From contig NC_005295.2 in assembly GCF_000026005.1 (NCBI RefSeq), forward strand, positions 930,001 to 994,000: 64,000 nucleotides of DNA. The letters run 5' to 3'. The notes beneath the pieces are model-generated. The model saw nothing but the letters and a program-made list of their open reading frames with translations, was not told the origin of the DNA and ran no database searches. Below are positions 31,773-40,674 of this stretch, one piece after another; position 1 is the stretch's first letter; each line of letters opens with the position of its first letter. Both the position numbers and the translations under genes were made by a program. This stretch comes from Ehrlichia ruminantium str. Welgevonden (GTDB lineage Bacteria; Pseudomonadota; Alphaproteobacteria; Rickettsiales; Anaplasmataceae).

Positions 31773-31799
31773 ACTTAAAAGATTTTCCATCTTTTAAGT
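31773..31799. promoter_or_regulatory. Perfect inverted repeat upstream of G
   Basis: ACTTAAAAGA and TCTTTTAAGT form a perfect 10-bp inverted repeat around a 7-base loop, 163 bases before the G start. A shortened version (AAAAGA/TCTTTT) remains at the same place before F. It could be a protein-binding site or the end of an upstream transcript. Confidence 0.45.
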
Positions 31800-31935
31800 A
31801 ATACTAATTTCATATCATAAAAAAAAGTACCATATCATAATTTATATATATTTTTCACCAAATAATTGTATATAGTAGTAAATACTATAAAATTTTTAAT
31901 TGCATCATAAATATATTAATAATATACTAATAATG

Positions 31936-31961
31936 TGTGTTATTTAAATTTATGAGGGTTT
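31936..31961 (+). promoter_or_regulatory. Shared 5' leader of the paralogous family (gene G)
   Basis: TGTGTTATTTAAATTTATGA followed by GGGTTT precedes the ATG. This version also carries a GAGGG that can serve as a ribosome-binding site, unlike the other leaders. Confidence 0.5.
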
Positions 31962-32603
31962 ATGTTATTAAATAATAGTCATATTATTCCCGAGACATTA
32001 TCATTTAGAGTTCTCAAAGCACTAAGACATATTGAGAAGTTACAAGTAAAAGCTATTACGTGTATAGGACATACGCATGATAGAAACAAACTTATTACAT
32101 TAAATCAAGACCATACAGTAAACACATCTCACTTAGAAGGTGAATCCATAGTGCGTGTACTATGTACTGTATCTAAAAAAAGAATACTAAGAAATCCTGA
32201 TATTAAAGAACTACATGATCTTGTTAATCCTGGTGTACCGGTAAAGCCATTAAATTTAACCATATATTGTGCAGTAAACCGATTACAACATAATAATTTT
32301 ACAAATATATTTCCTAATACTAATTTTACACAGAATAGTTCAGGAGTGTTAAAAAAACCTGTTAAGGTAGTTACTCCTACTGAAACAGTAGGATATCCTG
32401 TATTATTTCTACCCACAAATTGTGTACTTAATTTCAATGAGGCAGAAGCATTAAGAGAAGCAGAAATAACAAGTAATTTTCAAATAGTACGTGATGATAC
32501 CATAGTAAATACTCAAGAACAAGCAGCTACATGTTGTAGTTTATTATCATGTACTACTACTACTGCTAGCACCAACCAAAGACAAGATTCAACAAGTAGG
32601 TAA
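31962..32603 (+). CDS. Paralogous family member G, divergent
   Basis: A 213-residue outlying family member. It keeps ITCIGHT, EGESIVRVLCTVSKKRI, a NPDIKELHDLVNP segment like that of D and F, and FNEAEALREAEITSNFQIV. The start is MLLNN rather than MLFK, and the LCxP cysteine is replaced by LFLPTNCVLN. The tail is short (about 40 residues), Cys- and Thr-rich (AATCCSLLSCTTTT), and lacks GAVGG. Membership rests on motif order and on the shared upstream duplication. Function unknown. Confidence 0.75.
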   Translation: MLLNNSHIIPETLSFRVLKALRHIEKLQVKAITCIGHTHDRNKLITLNQDHTVNTSHLEGESIVRVLCTVSKKRILRNPDIKELHDLVNPGVPVKPLNLTIYCAVNRLQHNNFTNIFPNTNFTQNSSGVLKKPVKVVTPTETVGYPVLFLPTNCVLNFNEAEALREAEITSNFQIVRDDTIVNTQEQAATCCSLLSCTTTTASTNQRQDSTSR

Positions 32604-33645
32604 TTATATATTTTAAGCTACTGCCTACCTATTGCTGGTTTCAAGTATAATACAAAGTATCAATACTTTTTTTATATTATGTAACAAAATTTTCACCTGT
32701 TACTGCTATTACGTTGTATTAACCACCTAACAGCAGTAACAGCTATGTATCATTATTTACAGTGTCAAAATAAGCTAAAGTAAGTATTAAATATAATTTA
32801 GCACATCATCCTGTAACAAAGATTTTTCATGCTTAATTCTATATACATTATTATCTTTATGATTATTGTATTTAAAGAAAATACAGATTCCTCTAAAAAA
32901 GTCAGATTAACAAATTTCAAACAATAATACATAAATTAACATCATCTGTATAATATGATCAATTATAAGTTATATTAACAAAAAGCTTGACTACATAGAT
33001 TTTTATTAAATCATGTATAACAACATAAATATACAAATAAACTAAATTGTTTATAGAAAAAATTACATCGCATTTTTTTATAATTATGTTTTATAGCTAT
33101 AGTAATTACCGAACTATTGTGAATCTACTCATCACTAGTACAAGTATAAAATTTTAAAACCTATATAATATATAAATACAAAATATAAAAACTGTAAGTC
33201 TTTTTAAGCATTATGAAGACAATATTAGTAAGTAGACTTAAATTATTTATGGAAAACATATGTTATGTTACTTCATACAAAATAATCATTAGTCACATAA
33301 CATTATTTTTAATTATTATATACCTATTTATTACAAGTACAGATTTTAAAAAACCAAAATATCTAAATTATTTACCTTACTACATATTCTCCCAATTCGC
33401 AAAAATTCATCAATAAAAAAATCAGCATAGATAATGAACTCAGCAATTTAAAGCAAAATTACAACAAATGTAATATAGAACAGCAATCATACAGGTAAAT
33501 ACATTATATAAAACAATAACATATAGAATAATAAATCTAAATAAGCTGCTAAGAAGACATAAATAGAAAAAGCAATAGATTTATCTAAAAAATAATACAA
33601 TGTGATAATTCTCTATCAATACAATCACAATGAAGACTATAACAA
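32604..33645. other. Noncoding gap between G and transketolase
   Basis: About 1 kb between convergent genes. It has a perfect inverted repeat at 32697-32742 and a 67-codon open frame at 33213-33416 that would encode one hydrophobic helix but has no ribosome-binding site; I do not call that a gene. Confidence 0.5.
32697..32742. terminator. Perfect 11-bp inverted repeat after member G
   Basis: CTGTTACTGCT pairs exactly with AGCAGTAACAG across a 24-nt loop. No T-run follows on the plus strand, so it may be a Rho-assisted or bidirectional stop, or a binding site. A related GGTAGCAGTAATAACTATCC lies after gene F. Confidence 0.4.
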
Positions 33646-35661
33646 TCAATCCGCAGTAACATTACTTTCGTAATTACTATTAATTCTTAATTTACTGAGT
33701 ATTTTATCCACTAAGTTTTCTGGAGTAATTCCAAAATACTTATACAAATCTTTGAATGGAGCAGATATTCCAAAATCTTCCAAACCTACAAAAATTCCAT
33801 CTTCTCCTATATACTTACACCAACCAAATGAATTAGCAGCTTCTACTGCTGCCTTTATACTTTTATTATTTAACAGACTTATAATATATTTTTTATCTTG
33901 TTTATAAAACAATTCCCAACAAGGTACAGAAACTACCCGGACACCTAATCCTTTACCTATTAAAATATCACTTGCTTTTAATGCAATCTCAACCTCAGAC
34001 CCAGTAGCAAAAATTGTTACATCGAGATCATTCTTATATTCACGAATAATATATGCACCTTTGTTTGACATATTCTCTGCAACATAAGTACTACGTACAC
34101 ATTTAACATTCTGTCTAGATAATATCAGAACCGATGGAGCATCTATTAACTTTAATGCAATCTCCCAACACTCTAATACTTCTATAGCATCAGCTGGTCT
34201 AAAAACATACAAATTAGGAATTAACCTCAAAGATGGTAGATGCTCAACAGGTTGATGAGTAGGACCATCTTCCCCAACCCCTATTGAATCATGGGTCATA
34301 ATATAAATAACTTGCCTTTTCATCAAGGCAGACAACCTTATAGCTGGTCTACAATAATCAGAGAAAATTAAAAATGTACCACCATAAGGGATTACTCCCT
34401 TATGCAATGCCATACCATTCATACATGCTGCCATAGCATGTTCTCTAACTCCATAATGTAAATAAGAACCAGAGAAATTATCTTTATTAATTACCGATGT
34501 AAATTTTGGTTTAGTATTATTAGAATTACTAAGATCTGCAGAACCACCTATCAACTTACCAGTACTACCCATTATAACATCTAATACTCTACCTGAAGAT
34601 TTACGTGTTGCTTCATTCAAATTCAAGCTACATAATTCCTCTTTTAAACTCTTCAAATTCAAAAAAACCTCATTAGATACACCATCAGCCATCACATCCA
34701 TAAAATCTTGTGATGTCTTGCCATACTCACTAACTCGTTCTACCCATAATTTATACTCTTCCTCTGAATTACACGCAATATCTTGCCATAATTGCAGAAT
34801 TTCCTCTGGGAACTCAAATGGCTTATAAGCCCACCCTAATCTCTTCTTCATTACAATGATATCTTCTTCAGTCACTGGCCAACTATGTATATCACAAGTA
34901 TTTTCTTTTGAAGGAATAGTTTTGCCAATAATAGTCTTACAACAAATTAGAGATGGCTTTTTAGAATTTTTTGCATTTTTAATTGATGATTCAATCTGAG
35001 AAAAATCATGCCCATCTATTTCATCAACATCCCATCCATAAGATAAAAATCTACCTTTAACATTATCAGAAACAGACAATGATATAGGACCATCGATAGA
35101 AACATTATTATCATCAAATAATACTATTAATTTATCTAACTGCAAATGTCCAGCTAAAGACGCAGCTTCATGGCTAATTCCCTCCATAAGACATCCATCC
35201 CCAACCATAACATAAGTATTATGAGATACAATATCAGCTCCAAATTTTTCAGATAGTATTTTTTCTGCTATTGCCATACCCACAGCAGAAGCCAATCCCT
35301 GACCTAGCGGACCAGTTGTAGCATCAACTCCAGGAGTACAACCATATTCTGGATGGCCAGGTGTCAGAGAATGTATTTGCCTAAACTTTTTTATCTCTTC
35401 TATATCCAAACATCCTAAGAAATATAATATAGAATACAATAACATTGACCCATGTCCATTTGATAAAACAAACCTATCCCTATCAAACCAATTAGGATCC
35501 TTAGGATTAAATTTTAAAAACTTAGCAAATAACATAGTTCCTACATCTGCCATACCAAGAGGCATACCTGGATGTCCAGAAGCGGCTTTTTGTATAGCAT
35601 CTATTGAAAGTACTCTTACAGCATTAGCCATGGCAATCATATTACTATATTTTTGACTCAT
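33646..35661 (-). CDS. tkt: Transketolase
   Basis: A 671-residue thiamine diphosphate enzyme of the non-oxidative pentose phosphate pathway, moving two-carbon units between sugar phosphates and supplying ribose-5-phosphate for nucleotides. Visible motifs are SGHPGMPLGMADVGTMLF, the ThDP motif GDGCLMEGISHEAASLAGH ending in DDNNVSIDG, the central Pyr domain with YGVREHAMAACMNGMALHKG, and HDSIGVGEDGPTHQPVEHLP. Length and all catalytic His residues are typical. It follows the M32-like gene by 58 bp on the same strand. Confidence 0.97.
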   Translation of the reverse strand: MSQKYSNMIAMANAVRVLSIDAIQKAASGHPGMPLGMADVGTMLFAKFLKFNPKDPNWFDRDRFVLSNGHGSMLLYSILYFLGCLDIEEIKKFRQIHSLTPGHPEYGCTPGVDATTGPLGQGLASAVGMAIAEKILSEKFGADIVSHNTYVMVGDGCLMEGISHEAASLAGHLQLDKLIVLFDDNNVSIDGPISLSVSDNVKGRFLSYGWDVDEIDGHDFSQIESSIKNAKNSKKPSLICCKTIIGKTIPSKENTCDIHSWPVTEEDIIVMKKRLGWAYKPFEFPEEILQLWQDIACNSEEEYKLWVERVSEYGKTSQDFMDVMADGVSNEVFLNLKSLKEELCSLNLNEATRKSSGRVLDVIMGSTGKLIGGSADLSNSNNTKPKFTSVINKDNFSGSYLHYGVREHAMAACMNGMALHKGVIPYGGTFLIFSDYCRPAIRLSALMKRQVIYIMTHDSIGVGEDGPTHQPVEHLPSLRLIPNLYVFRPADAIEVLECWEIALKLIDAPSVLILSRQNVKCVRSTYVAENMSNKGAYIIREYKNDLDVTIFATGSEVEIALKASDILIGKGLGVRVVSVPCWELFYKQDKKYIISLLNNKSIKAAVEAANSFGWCKYIGEDGIFVGLEDFGISAPFKDLYKYFGITPENLVDKILSKLRINSNYESNVTAD

Positions 35662-35719
35662 ATGCTCATCTCATTAATTTTATATAATTTACACAGTAAC
35701 ATAATAATACATATCGTAA

Positions 35720-37195
35720 TTATACTTTTAAATACTTATCCACTAAGTAATTTTTATAAAAACCAACATTTAATTTTTGTCCAGTAACTTTCTTTAAAAA
35801 ATCTATACTGTTATACCTACCCCCATAATGACATATATTTCTATTTATCCATGAAAGAAATAATGAAAAATCACCCTTTTCAACTTCTAACAAAATCTGA
35901 GGTTCATCCTTTTGCATAACACTAAACATCTGTGATGCAATAATAATAGAGATTATATTACATGGAATATACCCAAACATCCCATTTACCCAACTATCAT
36001 CTTGTAAAAACCCTTCAAAATCATCAGTTGGTGTAACATTAAAGTAATGCTTCATACCCTGAATCCAAGCATCTGGCAAATCCTGTACTTGTAAAGTATC
36101 ATTTATCATTTCTTTTTCTAAAGTATATCGCAACATAATGTGAGCTAACAAAGTGACCTCATCAGCCTTATGCATAAACAAACTTGGTTGAACTTGACTA
36201 AAATAAGATTGAATATTTTCATAGCATCCTACCTTCCCCCTAAAAGAAAACTGTTTTTTCAACTTAGGAGCAATAAAATTTATAAATTCCTTACTCATCA
36301 TTAAATGTTCTGATATAAGAAAACTTAAAATCCCAGGTATTATACTACCAATATTCCAACACAAAGGTTGTTTACTCCACTTTATAGGTGGATTTAAGGT
36401 ACATAAAACATAACCTACTCTTTTTAGTAAAGATTTTAAACCAATCTTATAATCACTCTTATCATAATTAATCAAAAAACTAACATCTTCTCCTAACAAA
36501 TATCTACTACTCTCAAAACCCTGATGATTAATACTAATATTATCAGATACAATACCAAAATAAGATAAACAATCATATCCTAAGTTAATCTGTTTATTTT
36601 CATCGATATCTCTTGGAGAATAAACCTTAATCTGCTTTTGCTTGGTATTCACTTCGGTCATAAACTGACGAAAAAAAGCTCCAATTTCAGTAAAAATACC
36701 ATCTATTTTCTTAGTATTTAACTTGGAATCCTGTGCTCCTAAAATTACATCATACTTAGAAATCTTTAAACTTTCAGCTTTAATACCAGCAATCTCACCC
36801 ACTAATCTTATAACTTCAGATAACAAACCTATTACATCATGTATAGAAACATCACCTTGACGTAATGATAACCAACAATTCTTACATTTTTCCTGTGCTT
36901 TAAAAAGTTCTATAGTTAACTCTAGTGGCACCATATTACTATTTCTACATATTATCTCCATATGGTTCAAATTGGCAAGTTCCCATTCATTTAGTTTTGC
37001 CTTATTGGTTAGTGAACACTGTATCATTTCATTAACCATTTCACTAGTTATAATCTCATGTCTAATTTCTTTAAGTGTACAAATATGTTCTATTCTGTCA
37101 TCTACACCATTCTTATTTGTTTTTAAAACATTAATAACGGAATTAACATGTCCCACCTTCTGAAAAACTTCTTCTAAAAACTTATAATATTTCAT
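35720..37195 (-). CDS. M32 (Taq-type) carboxypeptidase homologue, catalytic motif missing
   Basis: A 491-residue protein aligned to M32 zinc carboxypeptidases by its C-terminal half: PSLFMHKADEVTLLAHIMLR (about 337-356), DLPDAWIQGMKHYFNVTP and GFLQDDSWVNGMFGYIPCN. In active members an HExxH zinc motif and a HES/TQSR-like ligand lie about 70-80 residues before PSL. Here that place reads VGYVLCTLNPPIKWSKQP and NIGSIIPG, with no HExxH in the whole chain. The upstream HPF motif is also lost. It is therefore probably not a zinc peptidase, yet the frame is full length. I chose the ATG at 37195 over a TTG 13 codons earlier. Confidence 0.75.
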   Translation of the reverse strand: MKYYKFLEEVFQKVGHVNSVINVLKTNKNGVDDRIEHICTLKEIRHEIITSEMVNEMIQCSLTNKAKLNEWELANLNHMEIICRNSNMVPLELTIELFKAQEKCKNCWLSLRQGDVSIHDVIGLLSEVIRLVGEIAGIKAESLKISKYDVILGAQDSKLNTKKIDGIFTEIGAFFRQFMTEVNTKQKQIKVYSPRDIDENKQINLGYDCLSYFGIVSDNISINHQGFESSRYLLGEDVSFLINYDKSDYKIGLKSLLKRVGYVLCTLNPPIKWSKQPLCWNIGSIIPGILSFLISEHLMMSKEFINFIAPKLKKQFSFRGKVGCYENIQSYFSQVQPSLFMHKADEVTLLAHIMLRYTLEKEMINDTLQVQDLPDAWIQGMKHYFNVTPTDDFEGFLQDDSWVNGMFGYIPCNIISIIIASQMFSVMQKDEPQILLEVEKGDFSLFLSWINRNICHYGGRYNSIDFLKKVTGQKLNVGFYKNYLVDKYLKV

Positions 37196-37933
37196 ATGTA
37201 TAACATACCACGTGTTAAATTCACTCTTGATCAATAAAAAATTAATTAAATAATATCAATAGACATGCAAGACTTTTCTAAAAAATATACTAAGCACACA
37301 TCAAATACTCAGATTATACCACATCAAATAATATATTAACAATAAAAGTCATTTAATACCTAAAATCACTATAGATTTTCAACAAATAAATGTATAATAT
37401 ACCTCTATTTTCATTAGCATTAATACTCCAAAATCATTGATTAATATAGAACCTATTTAAATATATTAACCTTAAAAAAAATAATAATAACACCTTTTCT
37501 AAAAATAAGAACTTACTTAATGATTTCACTTAATACTACTTTAACTATGAGTATTTTGTTATCTAGTAATATATAAATAACCATATAACTTACATTCATA
37601 GCAAAAGCAAGTAATCATCATCTAATTACCAGAAATTAAGTATATTTTTTCTTTATCATCATATATATCACAAACATTTCATCTTATTTTATAAGAAAAG
37701 TTTATAAAATATCTAGAATCATCATAAAATTCCATTAATAATCCGATATAAAAGGATTATCATCACACTTAAAGTTCAATGTGACATATTATAACACATT
37801 AACAAAGCATTACAGGTAAGATAAATTTTTATAAAACTACTCTATTCTAAGAATACTTTTATTTTTCTCTTGACTTAAAACAATTTTACGCAATGATCAT
37901 GATTGATTTTGTTTCAATAACAGTTGAGGCCTT
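37196..37933. other. Divergent intergenic region before pal
   Basis: About 740 bp between divergent genes. A TTGACT at 37870 with a weak ATGATC 17 bases on could be the pal promoter, but the -10 match is poor. I see no other feature. Confidence 0.5.
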
Positions 37934-38587
37934 ATGCGATATCAGTTAATAGTTGCAAATTTGATTCTATTATGCTTAACCTTAAATGGTTGTCATTTTA
38001 ACAGTAAGCATGTACCACTAGTAAATGTTCACAATTTATTTTCTAACATAAAAGCTATTGATAAAGTATATTTTGATCTCGATAAGACAGTAATAAAAGA
38101 TTCAGATAAAGTACTACTTGAAAAATTAGTACAAAAAGCACAAGAAGATCCTACAACTGACATTATTATCGTTGGACATACTGATACTCGAGGTACAGAT
38201 GAATACAATTTAGCTTTAGGAGAACAGAGAGCAAATGCTGTTAGGGATTTCATAATAAGCTGTGATAAATCTCTAGAAAAGAGAATTACTGTTAGATCCA
38301 AAGGAAAGTCTGAGCCAGCAATTTTGGTATACTCTAATAATCCTAAGGAAGCTGAAGATGCACATGCTAAAAATCGTAGGGTAGTTATTACACTTGTAAA
38401 TAATAGCACATCTACAGATAATAAGGTTCCTACAACAACTACACCTTTTAATGAGGAAGCACATAATACCATTAGCAAAGATCAAGAAAATAATACACAA
38501 CAACAAGCAAAAAGTGACAACATCAACAATATTAATACACAGCAGAAGTTAGAACAAGACAACAATAACACACCAGAAGTAAACTAG
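37934..38587 (+). CDS. pal: Peptidoglycan-associated lipoprotein Pal-like, with Asn/Gln-rich tail
   Basis: A 217-residue outer-membrane lipoprotein. The signal peptide ends with lipobox LNGC (Cys at about residue 20). The OmpA-like domain (about 40-155) has KVYFDLDKTVIKD, VGHTDTRGTDEYNLALGEQR and AKNRRVVI, the peptidoglycan-contact region of Pal. The Tol-Pal system links outer membrane and wall. Ehrlichia have little or no classical peptidoglycan, so the ligand may be reduced glycan. An unusual low-complexity tail (about 160-217) rich in Asn, Gln, Thr and Asp extends past the domain. An intrinsic terminator follows. Confidence 0.93.
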   Translation: MRYQLIVANLILLCLTLNGCHFNSKHVPLVNVHNLFSNIKAIDKVYFDLDKTVIKDSDKVLLEKLVQKAQEDPTTDIIIVGHTDTRGTDEYNLALGEQRANAVRDFIISCDKSLEKRITVRSKGKSEPAILVYSNNPKEAEDAHAKNRRVVITLVNNSTSTDNKVPTTTTPFNEEAHNTISKDQENNTQQQAKSDNINNINTQQKLEQDNNNTPEVN

Positions 38588-38597
38588 TTTTACATAC

Positions 38598-38659
38598 CCA
38601 TCCTCTACAAACTTTACTGTAAATAGGTATTCTATTGTAGAGGAGTGGAAATTTTTTTT
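38598..38659 (+). terminator. Intrinsic terminator after pal
   Basis: TCCTCTACAA (38601-38610) pairs perfectly with TTGTAGAGGA (38635-38644), flanked by CCA/TGG, and is followed by a run of eight Ts ending at 38659. Confidence 0.85.
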
Positions 38660-38710
38660 AAGGCCATAGTTTTAGTATAATGGATTATTGTTAACACACC
38701 ATAATTTTAC

Positions 38711-38995
38711 TATCTTTTAATATTGTAATATTAGTACATAAAATATGTGTAGGTACCCACACTTAAGCATGCAAGTATTTTTTATATTAAAAATATTTTT
38801 TAGCTTAGCAAAGAATAATATTACTAGCTTATTAATTATACATCGTAATCTTACTATCTTCTAATATCGTAATATTAGTACATAACATATATAGATATCC
38901 ATATTTAAGCATGTAAGTATTTTTTTAGTATTAAAAATATTTTTAGATAAACAAACAATAATATTACTAGCTTATTAATAACACGTACTTATAAC
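38711..38995. repeat. Two-copy direct repeat of about 144 bp
   Basis: TATCTTYTAATATYGTAATA begins at 38711 and 38855. Both copies run through TTAAGCATGYAAGTATTTTT to AATATTACTAGCTTATTAAT. They are diverged by some substitutions and indels. Confidence 0.8.
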
Positions 38996-39381
38996 TAATG
39001 AGTTCATTATGGAACCATTACATACATGTTTTTTATTATCAGAAACTGCAACAATATCATATAACATACAGAACAGTAGATGTACTATATAAATACAAAC
39101 TCAGTAACTTGCCATTGTACATATTTTCCTGTTTTACTAGTGCATTTTAGCAATGCTAATTACAATAACTTCATACACATATATACTAACAATATGGATA
39201 TCTGAACTAGCAATTTATCATTATACGTTATTTTTATATATAAAGTTACATGCTAATTAATATAAATTTTCCATAGTAATTCAAGAACATAGATACAAAA
39301 AATAACAGATTTAAACACTAAATAATTTGACACAATTTCTTTATTTTGCTAGTGTGACTTGGGATTTATACAAATAAAGCT

Positions 39382-40674
39382 ATGACAAATATAGTAGTTG
39401 TAGGATTACAATGGGGTGACGAAGGTAAGGGAAAAGTTGTAGATTGGTTATCTAATAATGCAGATGCCGTAGTTAGATTTCAAGGAGGCAATAATGCAGG
39501 TCATACTATAGTAATACAAGAGAAAACTTATAAATTAAATTTACTACCTTCTTCTATTTTACACAATAACAAATTATCAATAATAGGTAATGGGGTTGTC
39601 CTAGATCCTTACGCTCTGATGTCCGAAATTGACAACTTAAGAATCAACGGAATTAATATTAACACTCAAAATCTTGTAATATCAGAATCTTGTCCTTTAG
39701 TACTCAATATACATAAAGAAGCGGACACGTTATTTGAACAACTAAGACAAAATACTATAGGTACCACAAATAAAGGAATTGGTCCATGTTACGCCGATAA
39801 GATCAGTAGAAGAGCTCTTAGAGTATGTGACCTATTTGATAAAAAAGACATATTGTACAATAAGGTCAATAACCTTTTAAATTACCATAATCTATTAAGA
39901 CAAAATTTTAATATTCTACCAATAGAAGCAAGCAAGTTAGTAGATGAGCTTTTAGATATCGCACCAAAAATATTACCATTTGTTAAACCTGTATGGAAAG
40001 TCATTCATGATCTAACACAACAAAATAAAACAATAATCTTTGAAGGAGCCCAAGGTACCTTTTTAGATATTGATCATGGAACATATCCTTTTGTAACATC
40101 AAGTAATACTATAGCACCACAAGCATTTGTTGGAGGAGGTATTAATCTATCACATAGTTCTTGTGTTCTAGGAGTAATAAAAGCATATACAACACGAGTA
40201 GGAAATGGCCCATTCTTTACTGAACAAAAGAATGAAATAGGTAAGTCTATGTTTGAACGAGGTAATGAAATAGGAACAGTAAGCAATAGAGAAAGAAGAT
40301 GTGGATGGTTTGATGCCGTATTAGCAAAACAAGCAATCATATTATCTGGCGTTTCAGGTCTAGTCTTAACTAAGCTCGATGTATTAGATCAGTTTAGTGA
40401 AATAAAAATATGCACACAATACAAATATGATGGTGTAATATACGATTACATTCCAGCATCATCTTATGTACAAAATAATTTAGAACCAATTTATGAAACA
40501 GTTCCTGGATGGAAAGAAAATACATTTGGCAGTGTTACATATGAAGACCTACCTAAAAATGCAATATCTTACATAAAAAAAATAGAAGAAATCTTAAAAG
40601 TACCAGTGTATTTGATATCTACAGGACCAGAAAGGAATGCCATGATTATCATTAACGACAAGTTCCTTAAATAG
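39382..40674 (+). CDS. purA: Adenylosuccinate synthetase
   Basis: A 430-residue enzyme joining IMP and aspartate with GTP to form adenylosuccinate, the first step from IMP to AMP. The N-terminal GLQWGDEGKGKVVDWLS P-loop-like motif, NNAGHTI, the IGTTNKGIGPCY segment with the catalytic region, EGAQGTFLDIDHGTYPFVTS and the VGNGPFFTE loop are all intact. Length is typical. Ehrlichia retain purine synthesis, in contrast to Rickettsia, which fits. Confidence 0.98.
   Translation: MTNIVVVGLQWGDEGKGKVVDWLSNNADAVVRFQGGNNAGHTIVIQEKTYKLNLLPSSILHNNKLSIIGNGVVLDPYALMSEIDNLRINGININTQNLVISESCPLVLNIHKEADTLFEQLRQNTIGTTNKGIGPCYADKISRRALRVCDLFDKKDILYNKVNNLLNYHNLLRQNFNILPIEASKLVDELLDIAPKILPFVKPVWKVIHDLTQQNKTIIFEGAQGTFLDIDHGTYPFVTSSNTIAPQAFVGGGINLSHSSCVLGVIKAYTTRVGNGPFFTEQKNEIGKSMFERGNEIGTVSNRERRCGWFDAVLAKQAIILSGVSGLVLTKLDVLDQFSEIKICTQYKYDGVIYDYIPASSYVQNNLEPIYETVPGWKENTFGSVTYEDLPKNAISYIKKIEEILKVPVYLISTGPERNAMIIINDKFLK

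Larger units (their letters stand above)
30257..31961. other. Noncoding gap between F and G
   Basis: About 1.7 kb. It starts with the F terminator, continues with degenerate copies of an ACTCTATGCTTTTAAAACAA-like unit (near 30670, 30855 and 30970), and ends with the duplicated upstream block of G. A run of ten Ts lies near 31160. No gene is seen. Confidence 0.6.
31132..31961. repeat. Upstream segmental duplication, copy 2 (before G)
   Basis: The counterpart of 28176-29221. It reaches the gene start, so F and G arose from a duplication that carried at least 0.8 kb of upstream DNA. The coding parts have since diverged much more than this noncoding part. Confidence 0.85.
38588..39381. other. 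Noncoding gap between pal and purA
   Basis: About 790 bp. It contains the pal terminator and a two-copy direct repeat of about 144 bp; the remainder up to the purA start shows nothing I recognise. Confidence 0.55.

Noticed and set aside
33213-33416. A 67-codon plus-strand open frame with one hydrophobic helix
   Set aside because: It has an ATG but no ribosome-binding site, sits in AT-rich spacer where short Ile/Leu/Tyr frames arise by chance, and matches nothing I recognise.
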